Positions 20,495 to 34,032 of a stretch of DNA of 64,000 bases are shown piece after piece. How positions within the stretch are numbered: the first letter of the stretch is position 1; every line of letters starts with the position of its first letter. Below the pieces are notes generated by a model. It made no database searches. It had not been told where the DNA came from and worked only from the letters and a program-made list of their open reading frames with translations. The DNA is from Rozella allomycis CSF55 (Eukaryota > Rozellomycota). A program made the position numbers and the translations under genes. The DNA lies in contig KE561265.1 of assembly GCA_000442015.1 (NCBI GenBank), forward strand, positions 62,001-126,000. The letters are read 5' to 3'.

Positions 20495-21391
20495 GACATG
20501 ATAATTTCTACGATAAAGTTCCTCGACAGATATAACCATTTGAAATTTACAGACTATTTTGTTATCAATATTTTTCCTTGCAATCAAATATGTAGGCATA
20601 AATATAATCCAAAGGCAAGTAAGAAAGCACATTACTCTGACACATGTGTTATTGGCTAGACTAGATATTGCTGAGCTAGAGTAAACTTTAATTTTATCTG
20701 CACCAAGCTTCATCGTCACGGAAACTTCATGGTTGTATCCGGTCATCCTTATCACATTGTAGACCATGTTGATTGCGCCCTGTACATCCCAGTCTAATTG
20801 CTTCCGTAAAATTATTTGTTTTAATTTGTTTTCAGAAGAAGCATAAGAGTCTAAAACCTCACTGAATACACGATAGCTACCATCCTTTTCTGGAACGACC
20901 ACAAGAGCGCTCCATTGTTTTTGTACAAATGAAGATATATCTATTGAAAAATTAAAGTCTTCAACTGTGATTGTTTCTGTTCTTACTGAACTATGGGTCC
21001 TTCCGTCAGCGTCTTTAGTGTAAACAGTATGATGTCTGGTCTCATGATGGTATCCTCTAGCAGCAATAAAGACCCTTGGCGGATTTAAGTGTGTTAGGAA
21101 AAACTTCCATAGCTCTTCTTTACTGTAATCGAGACTTTTATCAAAAGACTTTATGTCACCATCGTTTTCTCTTTCAAACTTCACATTAGACGGTTGCCAG
21201 CTAGGACATGTTTGTGGAGTTAAAATGTACGTATCTGGAACACTGTCAAACGCAAAATAAGACGGAAGTTCTTCCACTTTGGGGTAGTAGGCAAAACCAT
21301 TCTGAGAGGTGAAATCAGAGTAAGAAGGTGGTGGTGGTGCAGATGCCTCTACAGGAAAATTTGGATTTAAGGCTTCTTCTGCTTTGCTCAT
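20444..21391 (-). CDS. Fungal-type uncharacterised membrane-anchored protein
   Basis: A single exon of 315 residues. A Pro-rich N-terminus (APPPPSYSDF) is followed by a conserved-looking domain with HHETRHHTVYTKDADGRTH and a hydrophobic span near residues 250-270 (VMCFLTCLWIIFMPTYL) before a short C-terminal block (VEELYRRNYHVIYATVVSR). This combination (His/Thr-rich GRT loop, then a late membrane span, then a short tail) resembles an uncharacterised family I associate with fungi, but I know no function. The last codons lie inside the duplicated segment next to the N at 20398. Confidence 0.65.
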   Translation of the reverse strand: MSKAEEALNPNFPVEASAPPPPSYSDFTSQNGFAYYPKVEELPSYFAFDSVPDTYILTPQTCPSWQPSNVKFERENDGDIKSFDKSLDYSKEELWKFFLTHLNPPRVFIAARGYHHETRHHTVYTKDADGRTHSSVRTETITVEDFNFSIDISSFVQKQWSALVVVPEKDGSYRVFSEVLDSYASSENKLKQIILRKQLDWDVQGAINMVYNVIRMTGYNHEVSVTMKLGADKIKVYSSSAISSLANNTCVRVMCFLTCLWIIFMPTYLIARKNIDNKIVCKFQMVISVEELYRRNYHVIYATVVSRSKNRLWQG

Positions 21392-21455
21392 TGTTAAAAA
21401 TAGAATACAATATTTTGGAAATTTCGAAATTAGATGATATTTATTGAAGCAGATT

Positions 21456-23051
21456 TTATAATTTAATCTCGTTTAAAAGAGCTTCATCGGGATTTAGAGC
21501 TGAGAACAATTCCATATCAAATTTATTGTTTGGCATTAACCTGTGGCTCATTTTATCAATGGCTACGACAGAAAGGATAGTTTGAATGTAGGCGTCAATT
21601 AAATCATCAATACCAATACCTAAAATATTAAAGTCTTTTCTATCCATTAGTAACAATCTTTGAGATTCGGTTGTCCATTCATTCTCTCCAATTTTTACAG
21701 AAAGATTTGTGCCAAGCATTTCCCATGAAGTGACTTTGTTGTTTATGATTATTTTTTACCATCTGGATCATCACTAAGATTTTGAAGTAAAGGCTTTCTG
21801 GCCCTTCTGGCATAAATAGCCACAGGAACGAATCCATCATCTGTAGAAGCAATCATCATTCTCATATCAGTTACAAACGTTTGATTCTTTCTATTTGGGA
21901 TCGTCCCAACATGATAAAATTTACCCGCCCTTTGAATGGAACTCCATGATGCATTCCCGACCAAACTTTGAACAATAAATTTATCATAATGGTGATCTTC
22001 TTTCATGAAATCATTTAGTTCTTCTGGATTCGTTATTGTATAAACACCCTGGCCAGCATTAGAATAGGGAACTTTAAGAACCCCGTGACCTCCAAAAGAA
22101 TCAATCCATAAAGGAATTTCTGACTTTGAAACATTTCTAATAGTTTCAGGTACTCTCACTGACAATCCGCTTTGTTCCAACTCATGATTAAGAAACTCAT
22201 AGGCCCTTGCAGCCATCGCCTTGTTTCTACCCCCAGATAAGCATGCAACAATGTCATTTAAAACTAACGTTTTCGTGTGAATTGGAAATCTATTCCATGG
22301 CTTCTGTGTTACATAACGAAAACAAGCCCTAATAGAATGCCATTCTTTATTGCAATCCCTAACAAACAACACGCCATCTTCCCATTTTACAGGAGGATCA
22401 GAATCATGATTAACATATTCAACTAAATATACAGATTCTTTTGTAACATCTGCCATCACTGAAGCATATCCAGAAGCCTCCATCATGTTTTTATCACAAA
22501 GAACAGCCAGTCCACCCAACTTTGGGTCTGCTTTTTCAATCAAACTTTTAAATGTCTTCTCAATAACCACTCTATAACCTCCTTGCTCATCATTTTCAGA
22601 AAGAAGTGGCATTGACTTTTGCCCTGACGGACAGCTGTTGGTCTCAATGACTATCATTTGACGTTGCCCACTACTAGTAGTTACACTGAATAAATCACAT
22701 CCTTAAAATAATCAATATATTCAAAGTATTACCTGCCCAGTGAAAATACTTTGGTTTATAAAACATCAACTCTCGCAATTTACTTTGATCAATTTGAGGG
22801 TTCAAGTGACAATACCGAGTAAGTACCCTGTCATTACCAAGGTGAAGAAATGAGGAGACAAGAGGATGAATTGTTGCATTAAGAACGCGGGGATAGAAGT
22901 GTCTTTCACTCTCAAATTCACCTGGACCAATTACAGTTCCTTGCATGAATTCCCTCTTCTTTTTTTCTAAAACGTGTTCATTTAGCTTTATAGAATCAAT
23001 TGGAACGTTATCAACACTTATTTCAGGGATCAATTTTGACGTGCTCAACAT
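21456..23051 (-). CDS. ATP-grasp-like protein, substrate unknown
   Basis: Three exons (introns 31 and 26 nt) encode 512 residues. An N-terminal domain leads to AGCDLFSV and VIETNSCPSGQKSMP. Further on are a nucleotide-binding-like block LKVPYSNAGQGVY, the basic DMRMMIA, YARRARKP and a C-terminal helical region. Lys-x(5)-G-x-G in the middle and D-x-R later are typical of ATP-grasp ligases. The E-x-N-x-x-P motif comes before rather than after the Lys block, which would suit a circularly permuted member such as those related to glutathionylspermidine synthase. The substrate cannot be guessed from sequence. It is transcribed divergently from the SPX-AstE fusion gene, 293 bases away. Confidence 0.65.
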
Positions 23052-23344
23052 GTAGTGAAAACGTGATTTTGGTGGCTAAATTCATCAGATATAGAATGCT
23101 AATATACAAAAAAAAAATTCTTCCAAATTAATGCTGTTTTTACAAAGTAAATGGGTTCAAGATCAAATACATTGTAGTTTGCGCTCCTTATACCAATCTA
23201 AGTCTAGATTATTAATGACCTAAAATGCTTCTTATCAAAAATATTCAAATTTTCAAATGACTTAAACAGGAAAATAAATTAATTACGTATTTATTAAGTG
23301 ATTTTTTTGATTACTATTAGGATTCAATTTTCTTGAAATTTGAT
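23052..23344. promoter_or_regulatory. Shared divergent promoter region
   Basis: The 293 bases between the start codons of the ATP-grasp gene and the SPX-AstE gene hold no reading frame. They are strongly A+T-rich with an A-run at 23107-23115. As the only spacer for two divergent genes it must contain both promoters. No specific factor site is recognised; a Pho4-type CACGTG core is not seen. Confidence 0.5.
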
Positions 23345-25007
23345 ATGAAATTTGCAAAGCAATTATCTCTAAGAAGTATACCAAAATGGGCAGATGATTA
23401 TATTAATTATAAAGAATTAAAAGGGAAAATAAAAGAACAATCGGCTCCGACTAAAGGTTAATTACATCAATAATTAGCATAGATGATACTTACAATTCGT
23501 TCAAGAAGAACGTACTTATTGAATTAGATAAAGTTGAGTCGTTTTATGCCGAAAAGGAAAACGAGGCCAAGGCGAAATTAACAGAATTACAAAATCGGGT
23601 ACATTCAAAGTCTCTTCTTGAATAAGTGGAGTGATGATTTAACTGAAGAAGAAAGAAAAGAATGGGCAAACGAGATTTCAAACCTTTTAGTCTTATTGGA
23701 AGGTCTGGCAGACTATTCTCAGACCAACATTTCGGGTTTTAAAAAGATATTAAAAAAATACGACAAAATAAATAATGCTACTATATCAAAGTTTGGCCAA
23801 TAGTGACTAATTCCAGGTTTGTAAAGTCAGAAATGGATGAATACCTATTACTTCAAGCAAAATTGGTAAGGAAGTGCTATAGGATAAGAAAGCTCTGGAG
23901 AAAGAAAATACCATCCAATGTTATTCCTCAGCCTGAAAACATAGGAAATGTGCATGATTGCGAGTTGTCTGTTTACGATTCTCTTGATGTCAACATATTT
24001 CCGTGGGGAGCCATTTCAAGATTTTGGGTAACGATATCTGAAGATGGAATGGGTGGCCCTATTAAAGTGCCAGTTATTGTAGCAAAAGTATACCTCAATC
24101 CAATATATGAAAAAGGGAGTTAAACAAGGACCGACTGTGGGAATAACAGCAGCCCTCCATGGCAATGAACTGAATGGAATTCCATTGATTCACCGATTAT
24201 TTACAGAAATAAAATGTTCAGATTTACATGGAATAGTTGTAGCTGTTCCAATAGCCAATGTTCCTGGCTATCTTTGTTCTCAAAGGGGATTCAGCGATGG
24301 ATCTGATTTGAATAGACTCATGCCAGGCAAGAAAAATGGAACTGCTGCCCAAGTCTATGCATACCACTTTATGAAGCGAATAGTGTCAAAATTTAACTAC
24401 TTGATTGATTTACATACTGCAAGCAAGGGTAGAATGAATAGTTTGTATGTCCGCGCGGACATGTTAGATCCGGTAATCAAACGCATGGCTTTGCTTCAAA
24501 ATCCACAAGTAAATAAAATATGTGCATTTAAAGTTGATCATTGTGCATAACAAAAGTCCCGATGGGTCATTACGAGGAGCTGCGATACAATTAGGCATTC
24601 CATCCATAACTGTCGAAATTGGTGACCCTTCTAAATTTCAAAAGAGATTTGTTAAAAATGCTTTAATCGGAGTTTCTAATATCCTTTGCAATTTGAAAAT
24701 GATCCCACAAGAACCAGATTTGCCTGACTTTGATCCAGTGGTTTGCGCGAGATCTTATTGGATCTTCTCAGAATGTGGCGGTATCCTATCTGTGATCCCA
24801 GACGTGAACACATGGGTCAAACGAGGTGAAGTTATTGCCTTCATACACTCTGTATTTGGTAATTTGGAGAAGACATATTACGCTCCAGAAGACGGGATTA
24901 TTATTGGAAAGTCTGCTGATCCTGTCTGTTCTACTGGCAGCCGAGTATTGCATCTGGGTGTAGTAGAAAGCGAGTACGCAAGAAAAACGGATGATGGTCA
25001 CTTGTGA
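23345..25007 (+). CDS. SPX domain fused to AstE/AspA-type zinc hydrolase
   Basis: Six exons (introns 26, 28, 26, 28 and 25 nt) give 509 residues. The N-terminal 165 residues are an SPX domain: MKFAKQLSLRSIPKWADDYI, YNSFKKNVLIELDKVESFY, and FKKILKKYDK with the basic cluster that in other SPX domains binds inositol pyrophosphates. After a basic linker comes a succinylglutamate desuccinylase/aspartoacylase domain with its metal and catalytic residues in place: HGNE (H-x-x-E), SDLNR, LIDLHTAS and TVEIGDP with the catalytic Glu, then the lipoyl-like C-terminal barrel (WVKRGEVIAFI, APEDGIII). It is predicted to be a phosphate- or inositol-pyrophosphate-responsive amidohydrolase. The substrate is unknown. 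Confidence 0.88.
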
Positions 25008-25036
25008 ATGAATATAAAACTTTTCTTCTTTATTTT

Positions 25037-25603
25037 TTAAAATTCATTTTCTATTATTTTTATCGATTCCAACATGTTCTTTAATCTGCCAAATTCATTT
25101 ATCTGATTTGCTATGTCTTCAGGAGCTTTGGATAATATTTCATTCTGCTTTCAAGATACAAATCAAATTACTAATTCAACGATTTTCTTTTTTATTCGAG
25201 AAATATTCGGTAGAAAGTCATCAGGTTGAACCATTAGTTGCTGAGATATTCCATTGCAAACTTGAAAAAGATTACTCGTAAAAAATTACATAAACAATTA
25301 CTTTTGCTGCTCCGGAGGAAAAAGAATCCCATTCCCAACAAATGGGGCCTTTATAGAATTCATGATTAGTTCCCATTTTCCAACAAGTTCCTTGATTAAA
25401 GTATGATAATCATCCAATTGCTCAATGTGAAATTTTGTAGAATTATGACCAACGCAGTTTTCTACTTGGTTCCATATGTGATTTTGCTTTCCATTTATTC
25501 TGTTCATGTTATTTACATAATCTGCATGTAGACTTTTCTTCAAAAAGGTGACTTTCTGACTCACTCTGTCCACTCTTTGACTTGGTGTTTCACCGTCTAC
25601 CAT
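25037..25603 (-). CDS. Helical/coiled-coil protein, unknown
   Basis: Three exons with two 27-nt introns encode 170 residues. The sequence is mostly helical and amphipathic with a basic, Gln-rich start (MVDGETPSQRVDRVSQKV), a short Pro/Gly break (APFVGNGILFPP) and a C-terminal heptad-like stretch. It resembles small dynactin- or kinetochore-type coiled-coil subunits in general form only; no family is recognised. A tRNA-Gly gene lies 48 bases upstream of its start. Confidence 0.6.
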
Positions 25604-25651
25604 TTCTTTTCATAAATTTCGAAAAACAAAGATACAAAATTATTGCAAAAC

Positions 25652-25722
25652 TGCATTCGCTGGGAATCGAACCCAGGTCTTTCGCTTGGAAGGCGAAAAT
25701 TCTACCATTGAACCACGAATGC
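25652..25722 (-). tRNA. tRNA-Gly (anticodon TCC)
   Basis: The reverse strand gives a 71-nt cloverleaf: acceptor GCATTCG/CGAATGC with discriminator A, D-arm GGTTCAATGGTAGAATTTT, anticodon stem TTCGC/GCGAA with loop CTTCCAA (anticodon TCC, reads GGA), and T-arm CTGGGTTCGATTCCCAG. No intron. Confidence 0.95.
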
Positions 25723-25764
25723 TTGAAATGGAGTGAAAAAAGACATTAATATTATTTATTCATA

Positions 25765-26178
25765 TCAGAAAACAACGCGGGTTTGTAACTTCTTAGATAG
25801 GTAATTTTTTAGCTGCCCATCATTGTAAGAAAAATCGTCTTTTACGATTAAGCAAGATCTCGGAATTTTGACTTGAGGAATTTCATTGGTACCTGGATCA
25901 GGCTCTGAAGAATGCAATAGAGGCCTTTGCATTTCGCCCATATCGTCATTTCCTCTTGCCAAGCTTAGTTGTTGATTTAAACCAAATAGTATTTGCAAAA
26001 GTCCGTTCCTGGTTGAATCTATGTCCATGGCGGTTTGAGTTCCTGCTTCATCATTATCCCCACCACCACTTTCAACAGTGTAATAAGATTGGCCATCTCC
26101 AGATAATCTCAATGCTATTATTCTATTTCCGTTAAATGGCGAGGAGTCGTTACTTTCGTTGTTTTCCTGATTTGACAT
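25765..26178 (-). CDS. Acidic hypothetical protein
   Basis: A single exon of 137 residues. The N-terminal half is Asn/Ser/Asp/Glu-rich and probably disordered (NQENNESNDSS, GGGDNDEAG). The C-terminal third (IPRSCLIVKDDFSYNDGQLKNYLSKKL) looks more structured. No known motif. The frame fills the space between the tRNA-Gly gene and the divergent DPH6 start, which supports its being real. Confidence 0.55.
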   Translation of the reverse strand: MSNQENNESNDSSPFNGNRIIALRLSGDGQSYYTVESGGGDNDEAGTQTAMDIDSTRNGLLQILFGLNQQLSLARGNDDMGEMQRPLLHSSEPDPGTNEIPQVKIPRSCLIVKDDFSYNDGQLKNYLSKKLQTRVVF

Positions 26179-26322
26179 CAATTATTAGACGGATTTGCAG
26201 AAAACACTATATAGTCAAAAATCTTGAATATGATTGGATAAGGCCATGCGTATTGAAATTATCTCCGATTGGATGGGGAACATGCCGTTGACAGCAAAAA
26301 AATATGTGGCTTAAAAGTTAAA

Positions 26323-28245
26323 ATGAGAGTTGTTGGACTTATCAGGTATATAATTATAGTTTGTAGAATATAGTGGTGGCAAAGATAGCTGTTTTAATCT
26401 TATGAATTGTGTAGCGCTCGGGCATGAAATCGTCGCTTTAGCCAATCTTTGTCCACCTAAAAATCATCCAGGTATTACTTGCTGCTATTTTATAATAAAG
26501 ATGAAAGGGATTCTATGATGTATCAAACAGTTGGTCATGATTTTATAGAGCTAATTTCACAATGTCTAGAGTTGCCTCTTTTTCGAAGATGTTTAGAGAC
26601 CCACGATGAAAGAGTAGAAAATGTTGATTGGGAGAATGAAGTTCATGACCTGTACTTTCTTTTAGAAATGGTGAAAGTAAGTATTGAATGTTTCATATAT
26701 TGTAGAGGGAGCATGACATAGAAGCAGTTTCAGTTGGCGCTATTTTGTCTACATACCAAAGAGAAAGAGTGGAGCAAGTGTAGCAATAAGATTTAACTAA
26801 TTTTTAGATGTAATAAACTTGGACTAAAGACTCTGGCATATCTTTGGTGCCAGGATCAAAAGAGCTTGTTAAACGAAATGATCGATTGTGATCTAAACGC
26901 AATTTTAGTTAAAGTAGCATCGCTAGGACTAGATCAAAGACATTTAGGAAAAAGTCTAGCGCAGATGAAGGATCATTTGTATGATTTAGAAAGGAAATTT
27001 GGTGGGAACGTGTGTGGTGAAGGTGGAGAGTTTGAGACAATTACTCTTGACTGTCCTATATTCAAAAAGAGAATTGTCATTGAAGAATCTGAAGTTGTTG
27101 TTCATTCCAATGATGCTTTTGCCCCTGTCCTCTATTTAAAACCTAAAATCCTTTCAGTCAAAGAAAAGCAAAAGGAGGAAGTCGGTCTTACAGAAGAAAT
27201 GAAGAGAATTATTATTAAAAAACACTTGCAAAACTTTGATTGGGAGAGAGATTTGTGCACAAAAATTCTGGAAGTCCCAAGATCTGTAAATGATACTGAA
27301 ATTGCTTGTTTTGAAAACTTTACAAACATTAATACTTTTTCTGCTGCGGGCGATATTATAACGACATCTGCTTTGTTTTGTACCGACTGTAATAAAAACA
27401 TAACGGAAAAGTCTCGTTTCATCTTGTCTCTAGTAAAATCTCGTCTTGAGGAACTAAATTCATCAATGTCCTGTATTTTAATGATTCATGTGTACGTTCG
27501 TTCAATGTCTGATTTTGCTCTCGTAAATTCGGTATTTTCAGAATTTTTTGATGTACATCCGCCGTCTAGAGCATGTGTATCAGTTAATATTTCAAAAGAC
27601 ATCGATGTTTACATGGATGTTATTGCATCTGTAGGATCATTGCTACATTTGAGACAAGCACTTCATGTACAAGGAATTAGTTATTGGGCACCAGCAAATA
27701 TAGGTCCTTATTCTCAAACAATAAACTATAATGGGACGTACTTTTACGCGGGTCAAATCGGTCTCATTCCCCCGACAATGTCTTTACCTGCTCCTGTCAA
27801 TGTAAATGAAGAAACGCTCTATATTCTGAAAAGCATCAAGAGCCTCTTAGACTACCATAAATTAGATATTAGTCAAATTCAAAGCGCCATTGTTTATTTG
27901 GTGACTGAAAATGATGTAGATTTAGTGAAGCTTTTGTTGGCTAAGTTCGGTCTAAAGAACAATTTTGCATTTGTTATTGTCAAGGAACTACCGAGGCAAA
28001 GTTTAGTGGAAATTCAAATAAATGTTTGCAAAAGAAATCCAATAGATAATGATCATTCTTATCTAGACTTTAAGATAGAACTTTGCCATTCCAATGAATC
28101 TGTTCAAACGAAATTATTCTCATCAAAAAGGCCTAATCCCAATCAAGAGAATTTTGTATGGATTCCTGCGATAAATGTTTTTGACAGTAATGGCAAATGT
28201 CAAGAATGTATCTGCTTATCAACATATATAAACAAGGAACAATAA
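26323..28245 (+). CDS. DPH6: Diphthine-ammonia ligase DPH6 with C-terminal RidA-like domains
   Basis: Five exons (introns 28, 29, 29 and 28 nt) encode 602 residues. The PP-loop SGGKDSC is made by the first splice at about 26345. Other family blocks are MMYQTVGHDF, GAILSTYQRERVE and VCGEGGEFETITLDCP. The C-terminal half contains YjgF/RidA-like sequence (WAPANIGPYSQTINYNGTYFYAGQIG), as in yeast Dph6. The enzyme carries out the last step of diphthamide synthesis on translation elongation factor 2. The length matches fungal Dph6, whereas animal DPH6 is short. Confidence 0.95.
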
Positions 28246-28312
28246 AGAGCTTTTATTACTATTAATTGTTCAAAGTAAAAATAAAATGAATTCCATAATG
28301 ATCTTTAATTTT

Positions 28313-30539
<2,227 letters not shown>

Positions 30540-30658
30540 AATGCGCTACCGGATTTATACACGTCGCTAAGCACATTGATTGACTGATTTTAATTTTTGA
30601 CAAGTTTATTATTTCAAGTTTAAATTTAAATTGTGGTTTGAATTTCGAAGGCTGAGTT

Positions 30659-32584
30659 ATGAAAATTTTATTTGACGAACAAGATACAGAGGAAACCTTG
30701 AACATCAATAAGAAGTTTGCAAAGTCTTATGAAGAAAAAAAGAAAAAGGAAGAATTGTCACAATGTAATTTTTAAGATTTTAAATTTGATAAGTGCAAGA
30801 AAAATACGGAGATTATGATGAAGATACACTAAGAAAATATGATAAGGCTGACAAAAAGTATGGAAAAGGAACAGCTCAGCGTATGATTGAAGGAAGTGAC
30901 ATTGAAAGCGATAGTGAGTCAGATGAAGAAGAAGATTCTGATGCCGAGTTGCTCACACCAGCCATAGAGGCTCAAATTTTGAAAACTATTTCTGCAATTA
31001 GAGAGAAGAAGCCTGAAGTTTATGATTCAAATAAAAACTATTTCAAAGGTATGTTAATTAGATTGTTTTACCCAATAGGTGAAGAATTGGAGCAAGTAGA
31101 AAGTGAATGGAAAAAAGTAAGCAAGGAAGAAAAGGAAAAAGTTAAAGTTCAAAAGAAGATGACCTTAACAGATTATCATCGTGAGCAACTATTACAAGGG
31201 AATGCTGAATTAGTTGAAAGCAAGTCAAATGAACCAACTTACGTTGAAGAACAAGAAATGTTAAAGGATGAGTTTAAAAATGTTAAAGTTGAGGCAGACG
31301 ATGATTTGTTTGTCCCCAAGGAAAAGACAGAAGAAGAAATAGCACAAGAGGAACAAGCATATCAAGAATTTTTAAAGAATAATTTAAAGCAAAATGAAGA
31401 TGGAACATTTTTGAAATGGTTTGATGAAAATGAAAGACAAAACATGAATGAAGAAGACAAATTTTTATTGAATTATGTGATGAATAGAGGGTGGGTTGAC
31501 AGGCAAGACAAGTTTGAGTTTGATAGCGATCAAGAAGAAGAGGATTTAGAGAATTTAGAAAAAACGGATGAATTTGAAGAGCAATACAATTTTAGATTTG
31601 AAGAACCGTAAGATTCTCTATATAGCTTTACCTAGTGGTGGCTTTGACATTCTTAACTATCCAAGAAATATTGAAGGATCTGTTAGAAAGAAAACAGAAA
31701 GAAGAAAGAAATACAGAGAAAACAAAAAGAAGAGACTTGAAGAAGAAAAACTAAAAAAGACTGAAGAAATTAAGAGATTGAAAAATCTCAAGAGGGCAGA
31801 AATTCAAGAAAAGATTAAGAAGATTAAAGAAATCACTGGAAGTCACTGTAAGAATTTTTGGGTTTATTTAATTAGCGAACAGTTTGGAGGTTATCGATGT
31901 TGAAGGAGAATTTAATCCAGAGGAATACGACAAGCAAATGCAAAAGGCGTTTGATGATGATTATTACAATGAAGATGACAAGGTAATTTTTAAGATACAA
32001 TTTTAAAAGGAATTTAAAGAAAAGCCTGTCTTTGATGATGACATTGACATTGATGACATTTTACCAGAGGAGGAAAAGAGAAAAGAAGATGTTGTTAAAA
32101 AGGTTGTTGAAGAGCATGAAGAAGAAATGTACAAACTTGATTATGAAGACATTGTAAGATTCACTTCTATTTCATTCATAGGTTGGAGGAATGCCAACTA
32201 GATTTAAATATAGAAACGTTCAAGCTTCCACCTTTGGTTTGAAGCCTTTTGATATCCTTGAAGCAGATGACAGCATTTTGAACCAACACGTTTCATTGAA
32301 AAAGTTGGCTCCGTAATTAATCATAAATTTTCATTATAAGATATCGTGACATTAATAAGCAAAAGGATGACGTTGAAAAGTACAGCAAAAAGAAACGCAT
32401 TCATGCATTTTGGCAAAAGCACAAAGATTTTCTTGAAAAAAATAAAGAGAAGGAGTCAGAAGAACAATTGGTAAACTTGGAAACAACAGTCAAGAAACGT
32501 AAAAAGGAGGAAAAGGTTAACGTACAAATTTCCACAGATCGCCTTCGCTCTTACGATCAACCTAATAAGAAAAATAAAAAATAA
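30659..32584 (+). CDS. KRI1: KRI1-like ribosome biogenesis factor
   Basis: Seven exons (introns 27-29 nt) encode 585 residues. The N-terminal LNINKKFAKSYEEKKKKEELSQLQEKYGD, the acidic middle, YNFRFEEP...NYPRNIEGSVR and the C-terminal KLDYEDIVGGMPTRFKYR...ILEADDSILNQHVSLKKLAPYR match KRI1 from end to end. In yeast Kri1 works with Kri1-binding snR30/Krr1 in 40S assembly in the nucleolus. The highly charged composition is normal for the family. Confidence 0.95.
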
Positions 32585-32731
32585 TTCTTTTATTTCTTTC
32601 ATTTTCCATTTCTTGTTGGCAACACAATTAACGTACGGTTGTCCAGGGTTTCCAAGCCGTCTTTGTTTGGTTTTCATATTTCAGCTTAATAGCAAACAGT
32701 ACATAATCCACCCATCAATTACTATTAGAAC

Positions 32732-33879
32732 ATGGCTGATATTGCTGAAAAAATAGCTGCTGCTCGAAAGGAGGCTGAAGCTCTTAAAGAACAAATTAAA
32801 CAGAAAAAAGATGCTCTGGCAGACAAAACTCGTAAATCCAAACTCAAATTTAAATTATAGTTAAAGCTGTTGCGTCTGACCTAGAACCTCTTCCAAGAAT
32901 ACAAATGAAAGTCCGTCGCACCCTGAAGGGTCATTTAGCCAAAATTTATGCAATGCATTGGGCCAACGATAAACGCCATCTTGTATCTGCATCACAAGAT
33001 GGAAAATTGATCGTTTGGGATTCATATACTACCAACAAGATCCACGCCATCCCACTAAAAAGTTCTTGGGTAATGACTTGTGCTTATGCACCATCCGGAT
33101 CTTATGTTGCTTGTGGTGGTTTAGATAATATTTGCTCAATTTACAATTTAAAATCAAAAGATGGCCCGATTAAAGCTTTTAGAGAATTAAGTGCTCACAC
33201 AGGATACCTCTCCTGCTGCAGATTTTTAAGCGACCGGCAAATTTTAACCTCATCTGGAGATATGTCCTGCATGCTCTGGGATATCGATGAGAATATTAAA
33301 ACCTTAGAATTCAATGACCACACTGGTGACGTAATGAGGTAACGTAAATTAAAGTTATGAAAAAGTTTATCTGTCTCCCCAGATAAAAATATTTTTGTTT
33401 CAGCGGCTTGTGATGCCACTGCAAAGGTCTGGGATATTCGTACCGGAAAATGTGTTCAGACTTTCACGGGGCATGAAAGTGACATCAACGCAGTCCAGTA
33501 ACACTGAAAGTTAAAATTAAGTTAGATTTTCACCAAATGGACAAGCAGTGGGAACAGGCTCAGATGATGCATCCTGCCGCTTATTCGATTTAAGAGCTGA
33601 TAGGGAATTGAATCAGTATACTCATGATAATATATTGTGCGGCATCACATCTGTCTCCTTTTCCATTAGCGGAAGACTTTTATTTGCCGGTTATGATGAC
33701 TTTAATTGCAATGTGTGGGATACACTTAAAGGTGAACGTGTTGGAGTATTGACAGCTCATGAAAACAGAGTTTCTTGTCTAGGAGTGTCTTCAGATGGTA
33801 TGGCTCTTTGCACAGGTAGTTGGGATAGTATGCTCAAGGTAAATTTACTTGATTGTAAACATATTAGGTTTGGGCTTAA
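32732..33879 (+). CDS. Heterotrimeric G-protein beta subunit
   Basis: Five exons (introns 29, 27, 28 and 29 nt) give 344 residues, the normal G-beta length. An N-terminal coiled coil ([20 protein letters not shown]) is followed by seven WD repeats, including [59 protein letters not shown] and the last strand LKVWA. The final codons come from a tiny last exon after a 29-nt intron. It partners a G-gamma and a G-alpha in receptor signalling; neither partner is in the window. Confidence 0.96.
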
Positions 33880-34032
33880 ATATGAAATACTTTCAATCAA
33901 ATAAAACGCTTTTCCAATAAGATTATTGTGTTTGCTTTAGTTTTTTATCATTATTATTCTATTTTTGTGCCGAATTCAATATTTGATGTTCGCACCTTAC
34001 AGGCAAATCGGAGAATTTCTTTTATACTGTAA

